Source: JBKHJZ01 sp046537875
GTDB lineage: Bacteria; Actinomycetota; Acidimicrobiia; Acidimicrobiales; VFJN01
Assembly (NCBI GenBank): GCA_046537875.1
Contig: JBKHJZ010000111.1
Coordinates: forward strand, 1-10,986
Direction: 5' to 3'
DNA length: 10,986 nucleotides
Made by a program: the position numbers and the translations under genes. Positions 1-5,597 of the stretch are shown here, one piece after another. Under the pieces are notes generated by a model that was not told the origin of the DNA, made no database searches, and saw only the letters and a program-made list of their open reading frames with translations. The first letter of the stretch is position 1; the number at the start of each line of letters is the position of its first letter.

Positions 1-140
1 GGACGTCGTCCAGCAGCGGCTCGCCGGGGGTGCCGCCAGCCGGCGGCGACCGCCGTGCCCGTGCTCCCGGCCGGCCCGGGCGCAGCGGCGGCGGCGTCCC
101 TCGTCGCCGCGGCCTGCCCGGACGTCTGCTGCGCGGTCAT
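1..140 (-). CDS. Unidentified protein, N-terminal part only (runs off left edge)
   Basis: A minus-strand reading frame starts at the ATG at 140-138 and stays open to the edge, giving about 46 residues. Its ATG overlaps the nadD stop codon (ATGA), so it is probably translated by coupling; I see no clear Shine-Dalgarno of its own. The visible residues are low-complexity, rich in Ala, Gly, Pro and Thr, with an Arg-rich patch (RHPRR) near the edge. That pattern is typical of a disordered cytoplasmic tail before a first membrane helix. In actinobacteria the gene after nadD is often an LCP (LytR-CpsA-Psr) protein or rsfS. The N-terminus does not look like RsfS, and an LCP-type protein is only a contextual guess. 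Function cannot be assigned from this fragment. Confidence 0.5.
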   Translation of the reverse strand, partial: MTAQQTSGQAAATRDAAAAAPGPAGSTGTAVAAGWRHPRRAAAGRR

Positions 141-736
141 GGCGCGACCGGGTCCCGGTAGAGGCCGCGGGCGTCGATCGTGCGGATCACCTCGGGGCTG
201 AGCAGGTAGTCGAGCGGGCGTCCGTCGGCCACCCTCGCCCGGAGATCGGTGCTGGACACCTCGAGGCGCGGGACCTCGACGCTCACCCAGGACCACCCGG
301 CGGGAGGCTCGCCCTCGCCGGCACCGGGGCGCTCGACCACCACGATCGTGGCGAGCGACCGCACCTCGTCGACCCGCTCCCAGCTCGGGAGGCCGACGGC
401 GGCGTCGCTGCCGAGAACGACGAAGAGCTGGCGGCCGGGATCCTCGGCGAGCAGCTCCGCCAGCGTGTCGGCCGTGTACGACAGCCCGCCCCGGTCGATC
501 TCGATCCGACTCGCCTCCAACCCCTCCACGCCGTCCACTGCGGCCGAGACCATCGCGAGCCGGTCCTCGGCGGGGGTGATGCCGCGGGTGCCCAGCTTCT
601 GCCACGGCTGGTGGCTGACCACCAACAGCACCCGGTCGAGCGACAGCTCGTAGCGGACGTTGACGGCCGTGACCAGGTGACCGATGTGCGGGGGATCGAA
701 GGTCCCGCCGAAGATGCCCAGCCTCTCGCCGGTCAC
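137..736 (-). CDS. nadD: Nicotinate-nucleotide adenylyltransferase
   Basis: Transfers the adenylyl group of ATP to nicotinate mononucleotide, giving nicotinate adenine dinucleotide, the penultimate step of NAD synthesis; cytoplasmic. The protein is 199 residues, a normal length. It opens with the nucleotidyltransferase signature GIFGGTFDPPHIGH (HxGH histidines at residues 17 and 20). Near the C-terminus it has the second family signature SSTDLR (residues 161-166), which helps bind ATP. I chose the GTG at 736-734 because the conserved strand begins six residues later. A longer frame starting at 802 adds 22 low-complexity residues that would lie inside pncB. The GTG overlaps the pncB stop as GTGA, and the stop overlaps the next gene as ATGA, so all three are probably translationally coupled. 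Identification is firm. Confidence 0.95.
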   Translation of the reverse strand: MTGERLGIFGGTFDPPHIGHLVTAVNVRYELSLDRVLLVVSHQPWQKLGTRGITPAEDRLAMVSAAVDGVEGLEASRIEIDRGGLSYTADTLAELLAEDPGRQLFVVLGSDAAVGLPSWERVDEVRSLATIVVVERPGAGEGEPPAGWSWVSVEVPRLEVSSTDLRARVADGRPLDYLLSPEVIRTIDARGLYRDPVAP

Positions 737-2076
737 GTGGCGCGCCCCGAGCGGATCCGGTCGACGAGCGCCGCCAGCCCCGGCGCCACGTCGACCGGCC
801 ACGGTGGCGTCGGCGCCGGCTCGAGCGACCGCAGCGGCGCGGGGAGGTCCCGGAGGGCCGCCGTGCAGCGGGCGCGGATGTCGTCGAGCCGGTCCGGTGC
901 ATCGAGCCGGCGGCCACCGGCCATCACCCGCCGGAGCAGGGGGCGTCCTCCCGGCACTTCCTCGTCGTGCCGCGACAGCACGTCACGGTCGCCGAGCCGC
1001 CACACCTGCTTGCACCCGGGCAGGCTCGCCTTGCCGGGGGCGAGCTTCATCTTGGGCCCGTCGGCGTCGGCCACCAGCTTGTACACGGCGCCCAGGACGG
1101 GCGCGTCGGCGCTCGTGCCGAGCTGGGTGCCGACGCCGAAGGCGTCGATCGCCGCACCGTCGGCCAGCAGCCGCGCGATCCGGTGCTCGTCGAGGTCGCC
1201 GGACGCGATCACCCGGACGTCGACGAGACCGGCCTCGTCGAGCACCGCCCGCACCTTGCACGAGAGCTCCCGCACGTCGCCGGAGTCGAGGCGGACCCCG
1301 GCGACGGTGATGTCCTCCCCCGCCAGCTCACGCGCCACGTCGACCACCCGGTGGGTGGCCTCGAGGGTGTCGTACGTGTCGATCAGGAGCACCACCCGGT
1401 CCGGGAACGCGCGCGCGTACGAGCGGAAGGCGTCGACCTCGCGATCGAACGACATCACGAACGAGTGCGCCATCGTGCCGGTGACCGGGATCCCCCAGCG
1501 CTGGCCGGCGGCGAGCAACGAGGTCCCGGCCGCGCCGCAGATCCACGCGGCGCGGGCCGCCGCCATGGCGGCGTCGACGCCGTGGTCACGGCGCGCCGAG
1601 AAGTCCACGAAGTCGCGCTCCCCGCAGGCGATCGCCACCCGGGCGGCCTTGGAGGCGAGCATCGTCCGGCTGGCCAGGCAGTTGAGGAGGAAGGTCTCGA
1701 CCACCTGCGCCTCGACCAACGGTGCGGTCACCCGGAGCAGTGGCTCGCTGGCGAAGACGACCTCGCCCTCCGGCACCGCCCACACCTCGCCGGTGAACCG
1801 CAGCCCGGCCAGCCGCCCGAGGAAGGCATCGGAGAAGGTGCCGAGGCTCGCCAGGTAGTCGATGTCCTCCGGCTCGAAGCGCAGCGCCTCCAGCCCGGTG
1901 AGCGCGTCGTCGAGCCCCGCCGCCACCAGGAAGCGCCGCTCGGGGGGCATGCCGCGGACGAACAGCTCGAAGCTCGCCTCGTGCTCGAGCCCCTCCGCGT
2001 GGTAGGCGGCGGCCATGGTGAGCTCGTAGAGGTCGGTGACCATCCCGGGCCGCACGCCGGGCGGCGCTGTCGTCAC
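733..2076 (-). CDS. pncB: Nicotinate phosphoribosyltransferase
   Basis: Makes nicotinate mononucleotide from nicotinate and PRPP with ATP hydrolysis, the entry step of the Preiss-Handler salvage route; cytoplasmic. The 447-residue protein has the family order: TDLYELTM near the N-terminus, an RRDHG..AA..AARAA segment, GTMAHSFV with a conserved histidine (residue 204, corresponding to the region phosphorylated in the bacterial enzyme), LLIDTYDT, RLDSGD, ASGDLDEHRI and FGVGTQL. The GTG at 2076 is preferred: GGAG lies about 10 nt upstream and an upstream frame ends in a GTGA overlap with it. The ATG at 2043, immediately before VTDLYE, is the alternative but has no ribosome site. The frame stays open to 2427, but that extension is Arg/Pro-rich and not family-like. 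The product is the substrate of the next gene, nadD. Confidence 0.93.
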   Translation of the reverse strand: MTTAPPGVRPGMVTDLYELTMAAAYHAEGLEHEASFELFVRGMPPERRFLVAAGLDDALTGLEALRFEPEDIDYLASLGTFSDAFLGRLAGLRFTGEVWAVPEGEVVFASEPLLRVTAPLVEAQVVETFLLNCLASRTMLASKAARVAIACGERDFVDFSARRDHGVDAAMAAARAAWICGAAGTSLLAAGQRWGIPVTGTMAHSFVMSFDREVDAFRSYARAFPDRVVLLIDTYDTLEATHRVVDVARELAGEDITVAGVRLDSGDVRELSCKVRAVLDEAGLVDVRVIASGDLDEHRIARLLADGAAIDAFGVGTQLGTSADAPVLGAVYKLVADADGPKMKLAPGKASLPGCKQVWRLGDRDVLSRHDEEVPGGRPLLRRVMAGGRRLDAPDRLDDIRARCTAALRDLPAPLRSLEPAPTPPWPVDVAPGLAALVDRIRSGRAT

Positions 2077-2276
2077 GCGTGCACGGCTCCGGTCGCGGCC
2101 ATCCGGTCGAGCGCCTGCGCACCGCCATCCACGCGACCCGCGCTGCCCGGGCCGGTTCCGCCGCGGTCGGTGCCGCCGCAGTCGGTGCCGTCGCGGCCGG
2201 TGCCGCCCGGGCGCGGGCAGGCGCGGCGGATGTCGACGACCAGCCGGGTGGGGTGCTCGTCGTGCGCTGTCGCCAC
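2073..2276 (-). CDS. Doubtful small ORF upstream of pncB (67 codons, repeat-containing)
   Basis: A minus-strand frame starts with GTG at 2276-2274 and ends with TGA at 2075-2073, overlapping the proposed pncB GTG as GTGA. The first 20 or so residues look protein-like (MATAHDEHPTRLVVDIRR). The middle is encoded by four 15-bp tandem repeats and reads as Gly/Thr/Asp-rich pentapeptides (GGTGR-DGTDC-GGTDR-GGTGP). The tail is unremarkable. A TAGGTT -10-like box ends six bases before the GTG, the spacing expected of a leaderless actinobacterial transcript. I recognise no family. It could be a real leader peptide coupled to pncB, or simply the pncB 5' leader with a chance open frame; in this GC-rich DNA chance frames of this size are common. 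Confidence 0.3.
   Translation of the reverse strand: MATAHDEHPTRLVVDIRRACPRPGGTGRDGTDCGGTDRGGTGPGSAGRVDGGAQALDRMAATGAVHA
2151..2210. repeat. Four tandem copies of a 15-bp unit
   Basis: Units are at 2151-2165 (GCCGGTTCCGCCGCG), 2166-2180 (GTCGGTGCCGCCGCA), 2181-2195 (GTCGGTGCCGTCGCG) and 2196-2210 (GCCGGTGCCGCCCGG). They differ at one to four positions. The 15-bp period keeps the overlapping small minus-strand frame open, giving a five-residue peptide repeat. The array lies about 75-135 bp upstream of the pncB start. Confidence 0.85.
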
Positions 2277-2282
2277 ACCACA

Positions 2283-2311
2283 AACCTATTCGGTCGCACC
2301 GTCCGGGGCAC
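2283..2311 (-). promoter_or_regulatory. Candidate leaderless-type promoter for the pncB unit
   Basis: On the minus strand TAGGTT (2288-2283) fits the TANNNT -10 consensus and ends six bases before a GTG codon at 2276, so transcription would begin at or next to that codon. The patch around 2280-2290 is A/T-rich compared with its surroundings. With a 17-bp spacer the -35 position (2311-2306) reads GTGCCC, a poor match to TTGACA, so the call rests on the -10 box and spacing. Confidence 0.35.
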
Positions 2312-2330
2312 CGCATGCGACACGCCCCGG
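2303..2330. repeat. Inverted repeat CCGGGGC-N14-GCCCCGG
   Basis: A perfect 7-bp inverted repeat (2303-2309 and 2324-2330) encloses a second, slightly off-centre palindrome, CGCATGCG (2312-2319). It overlaps the -35 position of the candidate pncB-unit promoter, where a repressor could act. No regulator is encoded nearby, and GC-rich DNA yields such dyads by chance. Confidence 0.35.
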
Positions 2331-2642
2331 GAATACCGGCCTCGACCGCGACGTTGACGTTCGTGCACCACGGTGCGTGGGATCGACGTCGATGGAAACG
2401 CGATGGGCGGTGGGTCGGGCCCATCACCTAGGCTTCGGTCACGAGTTCCCCGGCCCGGTACGACCGCCGCCGCCGCATGTGCCGCACGCCGTCACGTGTG
2501 AAGGGCCACGGTCCTCTCCCCCGATCGGAACGCCGGCACCCGCGCTGACAGCTCTCGCCGATGCACGACGGTGGCCTTCGAGGCTCCGGATGCATCGACG
2601 TGCACTGCAGCGGGTAGGTGCATAGGACAACAGTCGCCGGCT

Positions 2643-2660
2643 CCGTGACTCCTGTCACGG
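2643..2660. promoter_or_regulatory. Perfect dyad CCGTGAC-TCCT-GTCACGG upstream of the sigma gene
   Basis: Two 7-bp arms, 2643-2649 and 2654-2660, are exact inverted repeats around a 4-bp centre, about 85 bp upstream of the sigma-factor start. It could be an operator or, in RNA, a short stable hairpin. A related core, GTGAC-CTG-GTCAC, sits on the DAHP synthase start codon at 3821-3833. The regulator is unknown. Confidence 0.45.
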
Positions 2661-2725
2661 GGTGACGGCCCGTAGATCGACCACCAGCACAATCCGCCGT
2701 TCGGCCGCCAGGAGGCATCCGAAAT

Positions 2726-2738
2726 CCCCTGCGTGGGG
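2726..2738 (+). promoter_or_regulatory. Small hairpin covering the Shine-Dalgarno of the first sigma start
   Basis: CCCC (2726-2729), loop TGCGT, GGGG (2735-2738) forms a 4-bp G/C stem that includes most of the GGGGGA ribosome site for the ATG at 2746. A second in-frame ATG at 2776 has its own exposed GAGGAG six bases upstream. The first start could therefore be weakened in structured mRNA while the second stays accessible. The stem is short, so this is tentative. Confidence 0.3.
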
Positions 2739-2745
2739 GAATCAC

Positions 2746-3606
2746 ATGGCGGTAGTGGTGGTTGAGGAGTTCGAGATGAGTGATTCGGTGGGTCAGTACC
2801 TGAACGAGATCGGCCTCGTGCCCCTCCTCACCGCGAGCGAGGAGCGCGAGCTGTCGCAGACGATCGAGCGTGGCCGAGAGGCGCAGGAGCGCATGGACGC
2901 GGGCGAGCGCAGCCGCGAGCTGCGCCGGGCCGTGGCCGCGGCCGCCGCGGCCAAGGACCGCTTCATCCGGGCGAACCTCCGGCTCGTGGTCAGCATCGCA
3001 CGGCGGTATCCGCTGCCGCCCTCGATGGAGCTGCTCGACCTGATCCAGGAGGGCAACCTGGGCCTCGAGCACGCGGTCGACAAGTTCGATTGGCGCAAGG
3101 GCTTCAAGTTCTCGACCTACGCCACCTTCTGGATCCGTCAGGCCATCGGCCGGGCGCTCGACCAGAAGGCCAGCCTGGTCCGCCTCCCCGGCGACCGCTC
3201 GGCCTCGCTCCGGGCTGCCCTGCGGCAGGCGTCCGGCGACGGCGAGGAGCTCGACGACGAGAGCTCGCGGCTCTACCGCCTCACCACCCCGACGTCCCTC
3301 GACCGCCCGGTCGGCGACGACGACGGCAGCGAGCTGGTCGACCTGCTCGCGGCCGACGTGCCGACCCCCGAGCAGGTGATGCTCGACCGGGAGGAGGAGC
3401 AGGCGCTCCACGACCTGCTCGGTGTGCTCGACACGCGGGCCCGGCACGCGGTCGAGCAGCGCTTCGGCCTCACCGACGGCCGCAAGCGCAGCTACCGGGA
3501 GGTCGGCGAGGAGCTGGGCGTCACCGCCGAGGCGGCCCGGCGCCTGGTGAAGCGCGCCGTCGACGCCGTGCGGGAAGAGGCCCTGGCACGCGCCAGCGCC
3601 GCGTAG
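2746..3606 (+). CDS. RpoD-like alternative RNA polymerase sigma factor (sigma-70 family, no region 1.1)
   Basis: Directs RNA polymerase core to promoters. The 286-residue protein starts almost at region 1.2 (DSVGQYLNEIGLVPLLT). Region 2 follows: NLRLVVSIARRY, DLIQEGNLGL (near residue 98), and the DNA-melting/-10 segment KFSTYATFWIRQAI (residues 121-134). A short region 3 comes next, then region 4, RSYREVGEELGVTAEAARRL (about 248-267). Lack of region 1.1 and the length (principal sigmas usually exceed 320 residues) point to a group 2 or stress-type sigma. Region 2.3 has Phe-Trp where RpoD has Trp-Trp. The -35 recognition helix (TAEAARRLVKR) departs from the RpoD form TRERIRQIEAK. Start at ATG 2746 has GGGGGA upstream; ATG 2776 with GAGGAG is a strong alternative and gives 276 residues. 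No anti-sigma factor is adjacent. Which sigma group it belongs to is inferred. Confidence 0.92.
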   Translation: MAVVVVEEFEMSDSVGQYLNEIGLVPLLTASEERELSQTIERGREAQERMDAGERSRELRRAVAAAAAAKDRFIRANLRLVVSIARRYPLPPSMELLDLIQEGNLGLEHAVDKFDWRKGFKFSTYATFWIRQAIGRALDQKASLVRLPGDRSASLRAALRQASGDGEELDDESSRLYRLTTPTSLDRPVGDDDGSELVDLLAADVPTPEQVMLDREEEQALHDLLGVLDTRARHAVEQRFGLTDGRKRSYREVGEELGVTAEAARRLVKRAVDAVREEALARASAA

Positions 3607-3625
3607 CCAGGTGCCCCGCTGCCGG

Positions 3626-3631
3626 TAGAGT
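3626..3631 (+). promoter_or_regulatory. -10 box TAGAGT for the structured RNA candidate or aroG leader
   Basis: TAGAGT fits TANNNT and lies 20 bp after the sigma stop codon, just before the hairpin cluster; transcription would start near 3638. The -35 position (about 3603-3608, GTAGCC) is a weak match and overlaps the end of the sigma gene. A promoter here would serve a free-standing small RNA or a long aroG leader. Confidence 0.4.
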
Positions 3632-3637
3632 GACCGG

Positions 3638-3755
3638 GATCCCCTTCGCGGGGGAGATCCCGGGTTCCCGCCACCCGGTCCCCCGTAGGCCAGCCGCTCC
3701 CATCCCGCCCGGGGGCGGCTGGCCACCTTACTGGCCGGATCGCGCAGATCCGGCC
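3638..3755 (+). ncRNA. Candidate small structured RNA with C-rich hairpin loops (6C-like)
   Basis: Three strong stems follow one another. Stem 1 pairs GGGGGA (3650-3655) with TCCCCC (3679-3684) and, after a 4-nt bulge, CCGGGT (3660-3665) with ACCCGG (3673-3678), closing on the loop TCCCGCC. Stem 2 pairs GGCCAGCCGC (3688-3697) with GCGGCTGGCC (3715-3724) over a C-rich loop with CCC runs. Stem 3 is GGCCGGATC (3733-3741)/GATCCGGCC (3747-3755) with loop GCGCA. Two neighbouring hairpins with C-rich loops behind a -10 box recall the actinobacterial 6C RNA class, a highly expressed small RNA. The class assignment is from memory of its architecture, not an alignment. It could instead be a sigma-gene terminator plus the aroG leader. 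Confidence 0.42.
3688..3755 (+). terminator. Two strong hairpins, probable terminator between the sigma gene and aroG
   Basis: The 10-bp stem 3688-3697/3715-3724 and the 9-bp stem 3733-3741/3747-3755 are both perfect and G/C-rich. A T-rich run follows only about 13-30 bases later (3768-3785). Actinobacterial terminators often lack a U-tract, so these could end sigma-gene transcription, the small RNA candidate, or both. Confidence 0.45.
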
Positions 3756-3820
3756 GCCTCGGCGCGGTCTGTTGTATTCGTTTTGCACAGTTGCCCTCCG
3801 CCCGGCCACGCTGGTCGGCC

Positions 3821-3833
3821 GTGACCTGGTCAC
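3821..3833. promoter_or_regulatory. Palindrome GTGACC-T-GGTCAC on the aroG start codon
   Basis: A perfect 6+1+6 palindrome begins with the GTG start codon itself. A protein bound here, or a tiny RNA stem, could block initiation. Part of it is constrained by coding Val/Met-Thr-Trp-Ser, so chance is possible. Confidence 0.25.
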
Positions 3834-5161
3834 CGTCCTCCTGGCGGTTCCGTCCGGCCGCCCAGCAACCCGACTGGCCCGACGACGTCGAGCTCGAGAC
3901 CGCCCTGAAGCACCTCGCCTCGCTCCCACCGTTGGTGTTCGCGGGTGAGGCGCGTGCGCTCACGGGCCAGCTGGCGGAGGTCGCAGAGGGCCGGGCGTTC
4001 CTGCTGCAGGCCGGTGACTGCGCCGAGTCGTTCGAGGCGTTCTCGGCCGACGCCATCCGCGACAAGCTGAAGGTGATCCTGCAGATGGCCGTGGTGCTCA
4101 CCTACTCCACGGGCGTGCCGGTGGTGAAGGTGGGCCGCATCGCCGGCCAGTTCGCCAAGCCGCGGTCGTCGCCGACCGAGCGGGTCGGCGAGGTCAGCCT
4201 GCCGTCGTTCCGGGGCCACATGGTCAACGACGTGGCGCCCACCGCCCTGGCCCGCACGGCCGACCCCCAGCGCCTGGTGCAGGCCTACCACCAGTCGGCC
4301 GCCACCCTGAACCTGCTCCGGGCGTTCACCAAGGGCGGGTTCGCCGACCTGTCGCAGGTCCACCTCTGGAACCAGCAGTTCGTCGCGTCGAGCCCGGAGG
4401 GGCGCCGCTACGACCGGGTGGCCGACGAGATCGACCGGGCGCTGCGGTTCATGCGGGCATGCGGCATCGACACCCTCAGCCAGCCCACGCTGCACGAGGT
4501 GGACTTCTACACGAGCCACGAGGCCCTCATCCTCGGCTACGAGGAGGCCCTCACCCGACGCGACTCGCTGACCGGCCGGTGGTACGACTGCTCGGCCCAC
4601 ATGCTCTGGATCGGCGACCGCACCCGCCAGCTCGACGGCGCCCACGTCGAGTTCCTGCGCGGGGTGGGCAACCCGATCGGCTGCAAGCTCGGGCCCAGCG
4701 CCACGCCGGACGAGGTGCTGGCGCTGTGCGACACGCTCAACCCGGAGCGCCTGCCGGGTCGCCTCACGCTCGTGTCGCGGATGGGGGCCGACAACGTCCG
4801 GGATGCGCTGCCGCCCCTGCTGGCCGCCGTCCGGGACGCCGGGCACCCGGTGGTGTGGGCGTGCGACCCGATGCACGGCAACACGTTCACGTCCGACACC
4901 GGGCGGAAGACCCGGGACTTCGACGCGGTCCTCGCCGAGATCGCCGGGTTCTTCGCCTCGCACTGGGCCGAGGACACGTGGCCCGGCGGCGTCCACATCG
5001 AGCTGACCGGCGACGACGTGACCGAGTGCATCGGCGGCGGCGACTCCCTGAGCCAGGCGGATCTCGACGACCGGTACGAGACCATCTGCGATCCCCGCCT
5101 CAACGGCCGCCAGTCGATCGACCTCGCGTTCCAGGTGGCCGAGCTCCTCGACCGCCGGTGA
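3821..5161 (+). CDS. aroG: Class II (plant-type) 3-deoxy-D-arabino-heptulosonate 7-phosphate synthase
   Basis: Condenses phosphoenolpyruvate with erythrose 4-phosphate, the first committed step of the shikimate pathway to aromatic amino acids. The 446-residue protein has all class II signatures: AAQQPDWPD near the N-terminus, LQAGDCAES with metal-ligand Cys67, the phosphate-binding KPRS (113-116), RMGADNVRD, ACDPMHGNT with His352, IELTGDDVTE with Glu394, and CDPRLN with Asp424. These match the Cys/His/Glu/Asp metal site known from the M. tuberculosis enzyme with a constant offset. The N-terminus is about 17-20 residues shorter than that enzyme, losing part of the segment involved in allosteric control there. 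Start GTG 3821 is chosen by homology (VTWSPSSW); there is no good ribosome site. TTG 3791 is a weaker alternative. The A/T-rich patch 3768-3790 probably contains the promoter, but I cannot assign clean hexamers. Confidence 0.93.
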   Translation: MTWSPSSWRFRPAAQQPDWPDDVELETALKHLASLPPLVFAGEARALTGQLAEVAEGRAFLLQAGDCAESFEAFSADAIRDKLKVILQMAVVLTYSTGVPVVKVGRIAGQFAKPRSSPTERVGEVSLPSFRGHMVNDVAPTALARTADPQRLVQAYHQSAATLNLLRAFTKGGFADLSQVHLWNQQFVASSPEGRRYDRVADEIDRALRFMRACGIDTLSQPTLHEVDFYTSHEALILGYEEALTRRDSLTGRWYDCSAHMLWIGDRTRQLDGAHVEFLRGVGNPIGCKLGPSATPDEVLALCDTLNPERLPGRLTLVSRMGADNVRDALPPLLAAVRDAGHPVVWACDPMHGNTFTSDTGRKTRDFDAVLAEIAGFFASHWAEDTWPGGVHIELTGDDVTECIGGGDSLSQADLDDRYETICDPRLNGRQSIDLAFQVAELLDRR

Positions 5162-5208
5162 GGATCCGGCCGGTGCGCATGTCCCCACGCGCCGGCGGCT
5201 GACGCTCG

Positions 5209-5299
5209 GCCCCTCTGGCGGGGCGCGACGTGAGCCTGACCGCGACCGGGAGGCGCGGGCGACGAGCCGGTCGAGCCGGTGCTCAGCCGGCAGGCTCAC
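5209..5299. terminator. Candidate bidirectional terminator between convergent genes
   Basis: The gap between the aroG stop and the convergent small gene contains a hairpin GCCCC (5209-5213)/GGGGC (5220-5224) and a longer-range perfect 9-bp inverted repeat GTGAGCCTG (5230-5238)/CAGGCTCAC (5291-5299). The second arm lies inside the 3' end of the small gene. There is no T-run. Position between convergent genes is the main support. Confidence 0.35.
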
Positions 5300-5549
5300 G
5301 GCGACGGCGCGTGAGCACCGTCACCAGGCCACCGGCCGCCACCAGGGCCACGCCCACCCGGGCGAGCGACACGCTCGAGTCGTCGCCGGTGCGCGGCAGC
5401 CGGGCTGCATCCCGTGGTGCCGGCACCTCGCCGGCCTCCACGTCGACGACCTCCACCTCGGCCGGCGGATACCCCGACGCGTCCGCAGGGGCCGCGAGGA
5501 TCAGCAACGCGATCACGGCCACGATCGCGAGCAGCAGGCGCTTCGCCAT
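5283..5549 (-). CDS. Very small LPXTG cell-wall-anchored protein (sortase substrate)
   Basis: An 88-residue exported protein. It has a signal peptide (MAKRLLLAIVAVIALLILAA, cleavage likely after PADA at residue 24), a short Pro/Glu/Val-rich mature part, then the sorting signal LPRTG (51-55), a hydrophobic span (about 59-79) and a basic tail TRRRREPAG. After signal removal and cleavage between Thr54 and Gly55 only about 30 acidic residues would stay on the wall, too few for a globular domain. The start ATG 5549 follows GGGGAGG at good spacing; an in-frame ATG at 5573 would put that ribosome site inside the gene. It lies 106 bp downstream of the DUF4012 gene with its own promoter. No sortase is in the window. 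The C-terminal helix may instead simply anchor it in the membrane. Its role is unknown. Confidence 0.8.
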   Translation of the reverse strand: MAKRLLLAIVAVIALLILAAPADASGYPPAEVEVVDVEAGEVPAPRDAARLPRTGDDSSVSLARVGVALVAAGGLVTVLTRRRREPAG

Positions 5550-5597
5550 GATTCCCGCCTCCCCTTCGTGCATGCAGGGGTCCTGGTCCTGCCACTA

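Larger units (their letters stand above)
2277..2745. other. Divergent intergenic region between the pncB unit and the sigma gene
   Basis: About 470 bp without a convincing gene. It must hold the promoters of both the leftward pncB unit and the rightward sigma gene. Besides the elements listed separately, 2562-2622 contains five TGCA cores, three of them inside palindromes: GATGCATC (2589-2596), GTGCAC (2600-2605) and CTGCAG (2605-2610). I see no tRNA, no riboswitch I can name and no clear -35/-10 pair for the sigma gene. Short open frames on both strands lack start signals and protein-like composition. Confidence 0.6.

Noticed and set aside
2077..2427. N-terminal extension of pncB to an ATG at 2427
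   Set aside because: The added 117 residues are Arg/Pro/His-rich, cross the tandem repeats and do not resemble the family; the GTG at 2076 fits better.
967..2625. A 552-codon plus-strand frame across pncB
   Set aside because: Antisense to pncB, whose motifs are complete, and its composition is that of an antisense shadow.
3756..3820. Leader peptide rich in aromatic residues for aroG attenuation
   Set aside because: No short frame with clustered Phe, Tyr or Trp codons and a start signal precedes aroG.
2428..4101. A 557-codon open frame on the minus strand across the sigma gene
   Set aside because: It lies opposite a well-recognised sigma factor and noncoding DNA, and its translation is low-complexity with no family motifs. 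GC-rich DNA leaves the antisense frame open.
3830..5299. A 489-codon minus-strand frame opposite aroG
   Set aside because: The plus strand has every class II DAHP synthase signature; the antisense product has no recognisable domain.
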